Below the pieces are notes generated by a model. It saw only the letters and a list, made by a program, of their open reading frames with translations, did not search any database and was not told the DNA's origin. The translations under genes and the position numbers were made by a program. Shown here in pieces: positions 41,618 to 52,327 of a stretch of DNA of 64,000 nt; position 1 is the first letter of the stretch; each line of letters opens with the position of its first letter. This DNA is from Bretschneidera sinensis (taxonomy: Eukaryota; Streptophyta; Magnoliopsida; Brassicales; Akaniaceae): contig CM043699.1 of NCBI GenBank assembly GCA_023935145.1, forward strand, positions 73,489,138-73,553,137, given 5' to 3'.

Positions 41618-42657
41618 TGTTAATCACCTTGACAAGATGCCCAGGTGGTGATCTTCCAAACACCCAAGTCTAGAATGACTTGTAGAAAGAAATACAGCAA
41701 TCAAAGATAAGAACAGAAAATCAAAGAAAGAAAGAAGACAAGCAATTTGTTATCGAGGTTTGGCAATGTGCCTACGTCCCCGTGAGTTCCTCCGAACTCT
41801 TTGCACTAAATCAATGGTTCTTTACAAGTATAGAAACCCTCTTCAAGAAGCTCAAGTTCTTAAAGAAACAAGAAGAGAAGAAAGGAAGAAGATAAGAACT
41901 AACAATGCTCTCTATCTAATCTAGACTTCTCTCTCTTTACAACCAGCCTCACTACAGTGAGTCCTTCTTGTGTTTGTGTCTTTGCACTCTCACACAATTC
42001 TCTCATTCACACACATGTCTCACAAGTTACATTACATCACAATCTTGTGTTCTTCTATATTATTCTCTTTGAAAATGAGGCTAGTGAACCCCTTTTAGAG
42101 CCACCCACTTCTTGGTCATTCTTGAGATTTAATCCTCACCCTTTGATCATGATTACCACTTAATCATGGCCCTCCATCACTCCTAAGTGGTGCTGTGCAT
42201 TTTAACCTTGCACCCACGCACCTAAGAGAGGGTTAAAACAAGATGTCCATGTGTGCTTTAATTTGCCTAGCGCCTAGGTGCTCAACAGGGCGCGGTGCGT
42301 TGTTGGTGCGCATCGAGCAGCACACCTTCTGGACGGTGCAGTGCTGACAGATGGGCGGTGTGGTGCTGGTGAATTTTTGGAGCCTTCATTCTGTGTGGTG
42401 CACCGTTGGTGAAGGGGTGGTGCAGCGCACACTGATGCTGCGCACACTAGTGCGCACACTCCTTCAGCTTGTGTGCAGAAGTGCGCACACTAGTGCGCCT
42501 ACCCTTACGTTGCTCCAAAGTGATGCACACATGTGTGTAGACCTTTAACTTGCTGAACTTTAATCCTCCAACCTTGGTTTAGATTTTAACCATCTTTGAA
42601 CCATGTTTGGACATGTTTAAACCTTAACCATGTTTAAACCTTAGACAAATACCAACA
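41618..42657 (-). repeat. 5' LTR of C1
   Basis: 1040 bp, minus-strand start TGTTGGTATTTGTC at 42657. The inner end has decayed from ATTTCCAACA to GATTAACA. It lacks about 80 bp of the GGTGCGGTGCTGG repeats present in the 3' LTR. Confidence 0.88.
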
Positions 42658-42785
42658 AATCTGTTCAACATCTTTCTTTAAAAATTGTTTCAAATTCATC
42701 TTTCAATTTGTATGTATGCATGTTAAATTTCAATATATATTTCAATTTGTTCTTTTACCTTTACATCGAGGGTATGAGTATTACA
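42658..42785 (-). repeat. 3' LTR of G3, proximal part
   Basis: From copia C1 to the LTR start (minus-strand TGTAATACTCATACCC at 42785). Confidence 0.55.
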
Positions 42786-43640
42786 ATTCTACTAACCATA
42801 TTAAAATTTTGTCCTCAAAATTTTCTTACCTACATCATGAAAAAGTTGGAGGTACTGTTTTCTCATGCTCGCTTCTTATTCCCACGTGATTTCTTCAACA
42901 TCTCGATCCCGCCACAACATTTGAACTAGTGGAATAACCTTATTACACAAGACCTGTTCTTTTGTGTCTAAAATTTTGATTGGTACTGGCCCAGATGTTA
43001 GGTCTTCCTGAATGTCTATAGATTGATATAGAATATTATGGGATTCATCAAGTAAATACTTACGCAAAATTGAAATATAAAAAACATTATGCAACTAATT
43101 TAATTATGGAGGTAAATCTAGTCTATATGCCACTGGTTTAACTCTCTCATTGATTTCATATGGTCCAACATACCTTGGACTCAACTTTCCTTTCTATCTA
43201 AATCTCATCACTCATTTCCATGGAGATATTTTAGATGAACCTAATTGCCGACTTGGAATTCAAGAGGTCCTATTCTATTATCAGCATAACTCATTTATCT
43301 ATTATATACTGTTATGAGGTTCTCTTTAACCAGTTTGATCTTTCTGTTGTTAATTCTATTATTCTTGACCAAATATCTTTCTTTCTCCCACTTCTTCCTA
43401 ACATATAGGAGTTCTACATCTCCTACCATACAATGCCTCAAATGGTGCCACCCCAATACTAGCTTGAAACTGATTATTATATGCGAACTTTATCAAGGGT
43501 ATGTAAGCATCCCAGTTTACTGAGAAACTCATCACACTAGCCCTCAACATGTCCTCTAGTATTTGAAAAACTCTTTCATTTTGCTCATCTGTTTGAGGAT
43601 GGAATTCTTTAAGAAAAACTAACTTATTTTGAAATTACAG
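42786..43640 (-). pseudogene. Integrase end and chromodomain of G3 (broken)
   Basis: Minus-strand pieces: ASIGVAPFEALYGRR-like sequence around 43400-43470 after correction for frames, and HNVFYISILRKYLLDESHNI with VPIKILDTKEQVL and QMLWRDRDVEEITWE at 43094-42876. The last motif is the plant chromovirus end domain of Tekay/Del type. Frameshifts and stops are frequent, and the sequence is cut at about 43640. Confidence 0.75.
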
Positions 43641-44577
43641 GGTTGAAAAACAACTTTAGAGCATTGGACAGTCGATTGTCTCTTTGGACAGTTGACTGTG
43701 ATCAGTCCAGAGTTATGCAAAGTCGATTGTCCCCTTAGACAGTCGACTGCTACTTGGTTCGAGAGCCACACAGTTGACTGTTCTCTTTGGACAGTTAACT
43801 ATCTGGTCAGGTTCTCTAGCAAATTTTTGTGAAAATAATCATTTTTTTCAATCTTTTACATACATCACATGGGATTTTCAAATCCTTTCAAAAAAAAAGT
43901 TTTTAGGAGTTAAAAACAAAAAATTTACATTACTCAAGTGAAAGAAATGAATTTAATGCTTTGAAATCAACACTAAAGAATAAAAACCTAACTTTACTTA
44001 ATAAGCATTTTCTTCAAACTTTTATTAAACTAAACCTCAATTTCATACTCTAAGAACTCAAATCCTTAACTTAGTAAGCATATTTGAAGAATTATAGGAA
44101 AGAAAAGAAGGATCTTTAGCTTGATCCTTGGCCGAAATCTCCTCATAGTCCTCTTTTCTCTCTCTTTCTCTTCTTCTCTTTCCTTTCTCTCTTTTGCTCT
44201 TCTTTTCTCTCTTTCTCTCTTCTCTTTCTCGGCACTTCTAGAGAGTTCTAGCAAAAATGCTAGTATGTCAACCCCTGACCCATATTTATAGTAAGCATTT
44301 TCCTTAATTGCACAAACAACCTTTAATTCTTCTTTTCTTCTAATACACACCAAAACTCTTTAAAACTTAACATTTCTCCATTGACACATTCTATCTCTTA
44401 ATTATTCTTTCCATTACTTAGTTCCAAGCTCCACAAACCCTAATGTTTAAAAAAATTTCAAACATCGAAACGTGTCGTAACTAGATACTGGAATTAAAAT
44501 ATTCATTTTTTAAGGTACTGGGCTCTACATAACCCCTTACCTCTCCTAGTATTCACCTCAAAAACTCTCCTTTCTAT
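43641..44577 (-). repeat. LTR fragment of another Tekay-like element
   Basis: Read on the minus strand, a purine-rich end AGGAGAGGTAAGGGGTTA (44547-44530) is followed by an LTR-type start TGTAGAGCCCAG at 44529. The fragment includes a TATAAATATGGG box (about 44278-44289) and CAGTCGACTG-type words at 43660-43800 similar in style to those of the G3 LTR. It is truncated on the left at about 43641. A CT-rich tract at 44150-44230 produces a spurious Lys/Glu/Arg-rich frame. The assignment is tentative. Confidence 0.4.
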
Positions 44578-45785
44578 TATAACGACCCATCCTCGGGTTT
44601 GCCTACCTGAGGAGGTATCTTCACCTTTCAGCTCCAAGCACCTTGATCTATATGCAAACATACAAAATTTTCAATATAAAAACATTCTTTTCAAGCATCA
44701 ACAAATTACATAAGACATTTATCTATACATTCAATACACTTTTAATATATCAAACTAAATTTTAAGATTTTATAAAAGATGCAAAAGAAAAGGGGAAAAT
44801 TTCTCGATTTACCCCTAAAGTATGCTTTTACAAAACTAAACTAAGAACAGACTTAAATTTTTGAAGAAACCCAAGAGGTGAGGATGCCATGGACGAGGAC
44901 CTTACTAAAGTCTTCCTTCTACTATGATCGAAGTCCTTTGGTATTTTCCTGAAATGTTAGTAAAAATAAAAGAGTAAGCTAAAAAGCTTAGTGAGGAACA
45001 CTTTACGAGTAGTAATCGTATTGGAGAAATTTATCATTTTAATTATGACTAAAATATATAAATTATTAAGTTTGCTAGGTACAAGTAATATCATTCTTGA
45101 AATTTCCTCCAATTATTCCCTCAATTTCTCAATAAGAAGAAATACCATTAATATAATAATTCATTAACATTCTCATAATAAACTTCAAACATAAAGTCCT
45201 TATCACATTGCACATAACATGAAATCAATAATATAAATAAGAAATCTCCAACTCAGTACTTTTTTATCATCACAAATAATATTCATGCCCTTCACCGGGC
45301 CCAACACATCACATTACATACGCCTCATGGTTTGATTACTACACATGCCCTGCATGGGCATATCATCACGATGCAATGCAGTGAAATGCACAATCATATC
45401 ATTACCTCTCACTGGGCTAAACTCATCATAGGGATGTCTCCCTATGTACCGGTACGTCAAATCATCGTATCATATATCCTCGGATCCCCTTCACCATTTT
45501 CTCGAGCAGGCTCCTACCCCTCTAAATTCCTTTGGTCCCCTTACACCCCTTGTGGGAAGGGACCTACCGGCCTCATATATCACTTTCCCATCAATAACAT
45601 AGCGCCAAGCAATTGTTCTCGTGCAAAAATGCATTGATGAAGAAATGGTTACAATCAATCATATCGCTAATTCATAACCCAAACAATCATATTCACCACA
45701 AATTCACAATTCCAACATAACTATAGCAAAAAATATTTCTAAACTCGATCCTTATACATTTAAATATCAATTTTTATACAAATCT
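44578..45785 (-). repeat. LTR fragment related to the G3 LTR
   Basis: It starts TATAACGACCCATCC (a decayed TGTAACGACCC) and, like 34370 onward, carries GAGGATGCCA..GAGGAC and AGCTTAGTGAGGAA-type sequence about 300-420 bp in. No coding sequence is seen. The right end is cut by copia C3 at 45786. Confidence 0.45.
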
Positions 45786-46678
45786 TGTTGATATTTGTCT
45801 AAGGTTTAAACATGGCTTAAACATGGTTAAAGTTTAAACCAAGGTTGGAAGTCAAAATTTCAGCATGTTAAAGAAGTGCACATAAGTGTGCGCGGCACCT
45901 TGGAGTAAGGCAAAGGTAGGCACACTACTGTGTGCGCCCAAGTACACAAGCTGAAAAGTATGTGCATCAGGTCAGGCCATGGCCCAGCTTTGTCCAGGTT
46001 GCAGCACACAGCATGGAGGAATGGTAGAGGAAGGCCAGGCCGCGGCGCACAGAGGGACAACAAGTGTGCCTTGTTCTAGGCTGCAATTTGCTCTGTTTCA
46101 GGCTGCACCCTGAAGGCATACCAAGGCTAGTTTTTCAGCCTTATGTTGAGTGTGTGGATGCAAGATCAAAACGCACAGCTTGACTAAAGAATGATCAAAA
46201 GCCATGGTTGAGTGGTCATCAAGATCTAAGGGTAGAGATTGACTCTCAAGATTGGACAAGAAGTTGGTGCACTATATAAAGGGTCACCTAGGTTCATTAT
46301 CAATATATAACATCATCATATTGTAAGACTACTTGAGAGACATTGTGACATACAAGAGAGAATTGTGTAAGAGTGCAAAGACACAAAATACAAGAGGGAC
46401 TCATTATAGTGAGGCTGGTTGTAAAGAGAGAGTAGTATATATTTGATAGAGAGCATTGTAATAGTTCTTATCATCTTCTTTCTTCTCTTCTTGGTTTCTT
46501 CAAGAACTTGAGGTTTCTTGGAGAGGGTTGCTGTATTGTAAAGAACCATTGATTTAGTGTAGAGAGTTCAGAGGAACTCACGGGGACATAGGCTATTGCA
46601 TAACCTCGATAACAAATCGCTTGTCTTCTTTTTTTCTTTGATTTCTGTTCCTGTTTTCGATTCCAGATCTTTACAAGT
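45786..46678 (+). repeat. 5' LTR of C3, first part
   Basis: TGTTGATATTTGTC up to the C2 insertion. TATA box TATATAAA at 46273-46280; the equivalent in the 3' LTR is at 56893-56900. The last five bases, CAAGT, are the C2 target duplication. Confidence 0.88.
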
Positions 46679-47680
46679 TGTTGGAAATCACCTTGACAAG
46701 ATGCTCAGGTGGTGATCTTCCAAACATCCAAGTCTAGAATGACTTGTAGAAAGAAATACTACAATCAAAGACAAGAACAGAAAATCAAAGAAAGAAAGAA
46801 GACAAGCAATTGTTATCAAGGTTCGACAATGTGCCTACGTCCCCGTGAGTTCCTCTGAACTCTCTGCACTAAATCAAATGGTTCTTACAAGTTACAACAA
46901 TCCCCTTCAAGAAACCTCAAGTTGTTGAAGAAACCAAGAAGAGAAGAAAGGAAGAAGATGAGAACTAACAATGCTCTCTATCAGATCTAGACTTCCCTCT
47001 CCTTACAACCAACCTCATTACAAAGAGTCCCTCTTGTGTTTATGTCTCTCACACAATTCTCTCTTGAATTACAATTGATCTCAAAGTATGTCACAAACTT
47101 GTGTTTTTATATTGTTGAAAAATAAGGCTACGAAACCCCTTTTACAGCCACCCACTTCTTGGTTATTCTTGAGATTCAATCCTCACCCTTTGATCATGAT
47201 TACCACTTAATCATGGCCCTCCATTACTCCTAAGTGGTGCTATGCATTTCAAACATGCACCCATGCACCTAAGAGAGGGTTAAAATAGGCTGTCCATGTG
47301 TGCTTAACTTTGCCTAGCGCCTAGGTGCTCAACAGGGCGTGGTGCAGTGCTGGGCAGAGTGCCTTTGCACACTCTCTGGGAGGTGCGCCGCTGGTGGGGA
47401 GCAGTGCGGTCCTGGGGTGCTTCAGGAGGCATACATTCTGGATAGTACGGTGCTGGGCTGTGCATAGTGCAGTGCTGGCCATCACTTGTAGTGCGCACAC
47501 ACCTTCAGCTTGTGTGCAAAAGTGCACACACTAGTGCGCCTACCCTTACCTTGCACCAAAGTGATGCACACACATGTGTACAGACCTTTAACTTGCTATA
47601 CTTTACTCTAACCTTGGTTTAGACTTTAACCATCTTTAAACCATGTTTTGAGATGTGTAAACCTTAGATAAATACTAACA
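46679..47680 (-). repeat. 3' LTR of C2
   Basis: 1002 bp, inner end TACTAACA at 47680 next to the purine tract; outer end TGTTGGAAATC directly after CAAGT. Confidence 0.9.
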
Positions 47681-47764
47681 ATCTCTACTATTGTCTAAGT
47701 GTTTAAACACGAACCATTTTTTCAGAGAGCTTCAGGATCCAAACTCATCTTGAGTCATCAATTA

Positions 47765-50700
47765 ACCAACTCCAATCCTAAATGGTCCAAGGCAATGATT
47801 GAACTTACTTAGAGGTACAACTTTAGCACCCAAATCCACAGGATTTTCTTCCGTGGCTACCTTGTCCACATGGATGTATCATTTCGTAACATTTTCCCGA
47901 ATGTAATGATACCGAACATCCATATGCTTGGTCTTCTCATGGAACACCGGATTCTTACACATGTGCAATGCACTTTGACTATCCGAAAACACCACAACCT
48001 GCTTCTCCAATACCTTCAACTCTTCAAGCAACCCTTTGCACCATATAGCCTCCTTAATGGCCTCCGTAGTCGCTATGTACTTAGCCTAGATTGTTGAGAG
48101 TGCTACCACTGGCTGTAACTGAGCCTTCCAACTTACACAACATTCGTTTAAGTTGAAGAAGTAGGAGGTAATCGATCTCCTTTTATCTCGGTCTGCTCCA
48201 TAGTCTGAATCAGCAAAACCTTCAAGGCAGATGGACTTACCCCTCTTCTCGTAAACCAACCCTACTTCTGAGCTGCCCTTCAAGTACCTCAGCAACCACT
48301 TCATTCCAAGCCAATGCTCCTTTTCGAGATTACTCATAAACTTACTGAGAACACTCATTGCATGAGCAATGTCAGGTCTAGTGCTTACCATGGTGAACAT
48401 AACAGAACCAACCGCACTAGAGTAAGGGACTTTCTCCATTTCCTTCTTCTTCGCCTCTGATCTTGGACATTGATCGCTGGAGAACTTGAAATGACCAGCA
48501 AGGGGAACCTTTACTGGTTTGCAATCTTCCATAGAGAATTTAGATACCATATTCTCTATGTAGAAAGTTTGAGAGATCTTCAATCTGTTTCTCTCCCTTT
48601 CCTGGATGATACACATCCCAAGGATCTTTTGTGCATGGCCAAGATCCTTCATCTCAAACTCCTCACTGAGTTGAGCCTTCAATTTTTTTATCCTCTCCAT
48701 GCTGCTCCCAACCAGCAACATGTCATCAACATAGATAAGGATGATCACCACTTCCTCAACCTTCTGCCCCTTATAATACAAGCACGAATCATAGTAGCTC
48801 CTCATGAAACCCAAGCTGATTACAAAGGAATCAAACCTCTTATTCCATTGCCAAGGTGATTGCTTCAGGCCATGAGAGATTTCTTCAATTTGCACACTAA
48901 CTCTCCCTGCCTTCCTTCCTCATAGCCTTTGGGTTGCCTCATGAAAATGGTCTTATCAAGCTCTCCATGTAAGAACACTGTCTTCACGTCTATTTGCTCA
49001 ATTTCCCAATCAAATTGGACCACCAATGCTAACACTATCCGGATCGTCTTGTACTTCACAACCGGTGAGAAGATTTCGGTGAAATCTATGCCTTTCTTTT
49101 GTGTGAACCCCTTCGCCACTAGCCTAGCTTTATACTAGACTTCATCCCCTGGAGGGTACTCTTCTTTGACCTTGTAAGTGCACTTACATTCTACAACTTT
49201 TTGCTTTCCTGGAATTTTCACCAATTCCCAGAACTACTCTATCCATTTGAGTCTCTGCCAGCCCTTTCTACACCACTAAGTTATTCAAAGCATCTGATTT
49301 ATTTTTAACTAAATAAACTCAAACCTTTCTTGAATAATCATCAATTAAAGACTGAAAGTAAATGTTACCTCCCTGTGTTGGTGTCCTTGCTGGTCCCCAA
49401 GGGTCCGCATGAATGTAGTCAAGAATGCCTTTAGACTTGTGCACTCCGGTGTTGAAGCTGACCCGATGTTGCTTCTCAAGAACACAACACTCGCAGAAAT
49501 CAAGTTCCTCTACTTTGTCTCCACCAAGTAGGCCATCCTTGCTGAGAACTTGTAGGCCCTCTTCGCTCATATGTCCCAAGCGAGTGTGCCAAAGGGCTGC
49601 CTTATCCATCTCAGCCATCAAGCTTGCTGCTTGATTATTGATTTTCATGTCTCCGATAATCTCATAGAGTCCATCATTTCTTGCTGCCTTTATCACTACC
49701 AAAGATCCCTTGGCCACCTTGATTTTTCCTCCCTCTACTTGGCATGTATACCCCATGGAATCTAGCTGCCCCAATGAGATCAAATTTCTCTTCAAATCTG
49801 GAAGATACCTCACACTTTCCAGTAGCCTTGTGACTCCATCAAACATCCACAGCTGGATATCTCCCGTGCCCCTCACTTAGTAAGAAATATCATTCCCCAA
49901 GAAAATTCTTTCATCATTGGTTTCCTTGAAATTCTTGAACCAACTCCTGTGAGGGCGCATGTGATGAGTGCCCCCGGTATCCAAGATCTATTTCCCGCTG
50001 CCTTCTTGCCCTTTGCTTACACCCGAGCACACAACAAGAACATCATCATCTTGCTGTTCTGTTTTGGCAACCGAAGCCTCTCCATTCTTGGTATGGCTTC
50101 CTCCTCTATCCCTTATCATTTTCTTGCAATCTTTCTTGACATGACCCTCCTTATGGCAGTAGTAGCAACTATTCCCTCCAAATCTCAGTTTGGAATGAAT
50201 TCTCCCATGGCTTTCTCCTCTACCTCTGTTCTAATAGTAGCCATGCTTGCTGCTGTGCACTCTCCCATGGCTCTCTTCTCTACCTCTGTCCCGGTAGTAG
50301 CAATGCATGCTACTGTGCACTCTCCCATGGCTCTCTCCTTTATCTCTGTCCCAGTAATAGCCATGGTTGCTGCCATACCGAGTTGCTGGCCTTCTTTTAA
50401 AGAACAACCCTTTACCACTTGATGTATTCCTTATATTGGCATCAAGATTATCTTGCAACTCTTTCTTAGGATCAAATTTAAAAGCAAAGATTCATTTACG
50501 AAGATACCTCTTATCCGGGAGAGTCTTGGAAAGAAACAACTCATCTAGTTTCTTCCAAATTACAGTTGGTTCTTCCAAGTCTCCGCACTCCCTTGTGACA
50601 TTATCCAACATGTGCAAGAAGATGGTGCTGTAAGCCATCTTCTTCATCTCAATCCGCTGGTCCTCTTTGACACTTGCTGGAAAAGCATCATCTTCTCCAA

Positions 50701-50800
50701 GAGCTAAGTCCACCTTTTGTTGCACAAGAACCTCCTTGATCTTACACTTCCATAGAGAAAAATCTCCCTTTCCATCAAACTTCTCAATACTGAAATTTGA
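47765..50800 (-). pseudogene. Copia C2 polyprotein (broken)
   Basis: Minus strand: gag (QQKVDLALGEDDAFPASVKE), a stop near 50490, the shared gag deletion, three 20-residue repeats, the decayed knuckle, protease ILDTGGTHHM (catalytic DTG kept here), integrase up to IDDYSRKV, a jump near 49233 into the RT start, then RT with VVIILIYVDDMLLVGSS and SAVGSVMFTMVSTRPDIAHA. RNase H (EGFADSDYGADRDKRRS, DSQSALHMCKNP) ends near 47765. A frameshift lies near 48870 and a TAG near 48086. Confidence 0.88.
50195..50375 (-). repeat. 60-bp coding tandem repeat in C2 gag, 3 units
   Basis: Same 20-residue unit as in C1 (40530-40825) but three copies. The units differ more from each other than those of C1. Confidence 0.88.
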
Positions 50801-51046
50801 AATAATTTTACGGAGATGATGCCAGATTTATGCAATACCCACAAATGCTGTTTTCAACCTCAAGAACACAGATCGAAGATGGATCTTAACACCGTTCTTG
50901 AATCTACCTCAAGAACATGATCAGATCTTGATCTTTACACCGTTCTTGAATCACCCAAGAAGTTGATCTTTGATTCTTGGAGTCTTGGCTCCGTCACCTT
51001 CTTGTTCTTGCTCCGATACCTAGCTATGCAGCTCTGATACCACTGT

Positions 51047-51063
51047 CCAAAGCTCTGATACCA
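51047..51063 (-). other. Primer binding site of C2
   Basis: TGGTATCAGAGCTTTGG on the minus strand next to the 5' LTR. Related copies GGTATCAGAGC (51031-51042) and GGTATCGGAG (about 51010-51020) follow inside. Confidence 0.85.
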
Positions 51064-51065
51064 CT

Positions 51066-52069
51066 ATTGGAAATCTCCTTGACAAGATGCCCAGGTGGTG
51101 ATCTTCCAAACACCCAAGTCTAGAATGACTTGCAGAAAGAAATACAACATTCAAAGACAAGAACAGAAAATCAAAGAAAGAAAGAAGACAAGCAATTGTT
51201 ATCGAGGTTCAACAATGTGCCTACGTCCCCATGAGTTCCTCTGAACTCTCTGCACTAAATCAAATGGTTCTTATAAGTTACAGTAATCCCCTTCAAGAAA
51301 CCTTAAGTTCTTGAAGAAACCAAGAAGAGAAGAAAGGAAGAAGATGAGAACTAACAATGCTCTCTATCTAATCTAGACTTCTCTCTCTTTACAACTAGCC
51401 TCATTACAAAGAGTCTCTCTTGTGTTTATGTCTCTCACAAAATTCTCTCTTGTATTACAATTGATCTCAAAGTATGTCACAAACTTTTGTTTTTCTATTG
51501 TTTAAAAATGAGGCTAGGAAACCCCTTTTATAGCCACCCACTTCTTGGTAATTCTTGAGGTTCAATCCTCAGACTTTGATCATGATTACAACTTAATCAT
51601 GGCCCTCCATCACTCCTAGGTGGTACTATACATTTCAACCTTGCATCCACGCACCTAAGAGAGGGTTAAAACAGGCTATCCATGTGTGCTTGACTTTACC
51701 TAGCGCCTAGGTGCTCAACAGGGCGCGGTGCGGTGCTGGGCAGAGTGCCTTTGCACACTATCTGGGCGGTGTGCCGCTAGTGGGGAGCAGTGCGATGCTG
51801 GGGTGCTTTTAGAGGCATACATTCTGGATGGTGCGGTGTTGGCCTGTGCGTGGTTCAGTGCTGGCCATCACTTGTAGTGCGCACACACCTTCAGCTTGTG
51901 TGCAGAAGTGCACACACTAGTGCGCCTACCCTTACCTTGCTCCAAAGTGATGCACACACATGTGTGCAGACCTTTAACTTACTATAATTTATTACTCCAA
52001 CATTGGTTTAGACTTTAACCATATTTGAACCATGTTTTGACATATTTAAACCTTAGACAAATACCAACA
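51066..52069 (-). repeat. 5' LTR of C2
   Basis: About 1004 bp; outer end ATACCAACA at 52069 directly before CAAGT; inner end decayed to TATTGGAAATC. Confidence 0.88.
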
Positions 52070-52074
52070 CAAGT

Positions 52075-52137
52075 AATTCTAGACTTGGGTGTTTGGAAGA
52101 TCACCACCTGGGCATCTTGTGAAGGTGATTTCCAACA
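52075..52137 (+). repeat. 5' LTR of C3, last part
   Basis: AATTCTAGACTTGGGTGTTT to GATTTCCAACA, continuing the LTR interrupted at 46678. The PBS-like TTGTATCAGAGC (52139-52150) follows. Confidence 0.88.
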
Positions 52138-52327
52138 GTTGTATCAGAGCATGCATAGTTGGGTATCGGAGCAAGAACAAAAAGGTGACAGAGTTAAGAT
52201 TCCAAGAATCAAAGATCAACTTCTTGGGTGATTCAAGAACGGAGTAAAGATCGAGATCATATCGTGTTCTTGAGGTTGAAGAAATCATTTGTGGGTATTG
52301 CATAAATCTGGGATCTTGTCTGCAAAG

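Larger units (their letters stand above)
36651..42657 (-). mobile_element. Ty1/copia (Tork/Tnt1-like) element C1, minus strand
   Basis: The 3' LTR is 36651-37775 and the 5' LTR is 41618-42657, on the minus strand TGTTGGTATTTGTCTAAG...GGTGATTTCCAACA (decayed at one end). The PBS TGGTATCAGAGCTTTGG is at 41613-41597. The order gag, protease, integrase, RT, RNase H identifies copia; the protein motifs resemble Tnt1 (Tork). Gag has an internal deletion, RT has two, and there are many stops. No 5-bp target duplication is visible (CTTCC on the left, AATCT on the right). Confidence 0.9.
34370..43640 (-). mobile_element. Tekay/Del-like chromovirus remnant G3 (3' half only), hosting copia C1
   Basis: On the minus strand the integrase end and chromodomain (43640-42800) are followed by GAGGACAAAATTTTAATATG, the usual Tekay end-of-pol sequence, and then by an LTR starting TGTAATACTC at 42785. 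The LTR continues to GGGTCGTTACA at 34370 if the nested copia C1 (36651-42657) is removed, giving about 2.4 kb, within the range of Tekay LTRs. The gag, protease, RT and 5' LTR are absent. No target duplications of C1 are found at the proposed host joins, so the continuity of the LTR is inferred. Confidence 0.65.
46679..52069 (-). mobile_element. Ty1/copia (Tork) element C2, minus strand, inserted in the C3 LTR
   Basis: LTRs 46679-47680 (3') and 51066-52069 (5') on the minus strand, flanked by the direct repeat CAAGT (46674-46678 and 52070-52074). It belongs to the same subfamily as C1: it shares the gag deletion and 20-residue repeats. A deletion joins integrase to RT near 49233. RT keeps YVDD. 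Several stops make it inactive. Confidence 0.92.

Noticed and set aside
44066..44353. 95-codon Lys/Glu/Arg-rich minus-strand frame
   Set aside because: It results from a CT-rich low-complexity tract inside an LTR fragment.
42658..45785. AATCT both right of C1 (42658-42662) and left of C3 (45781-45785) as a shared target duplication
   Set aside because: The elements have opposite orientation and different LTR subfamilies; the expected reverse complement is not seen, so a 5-bp chance match is likelier.
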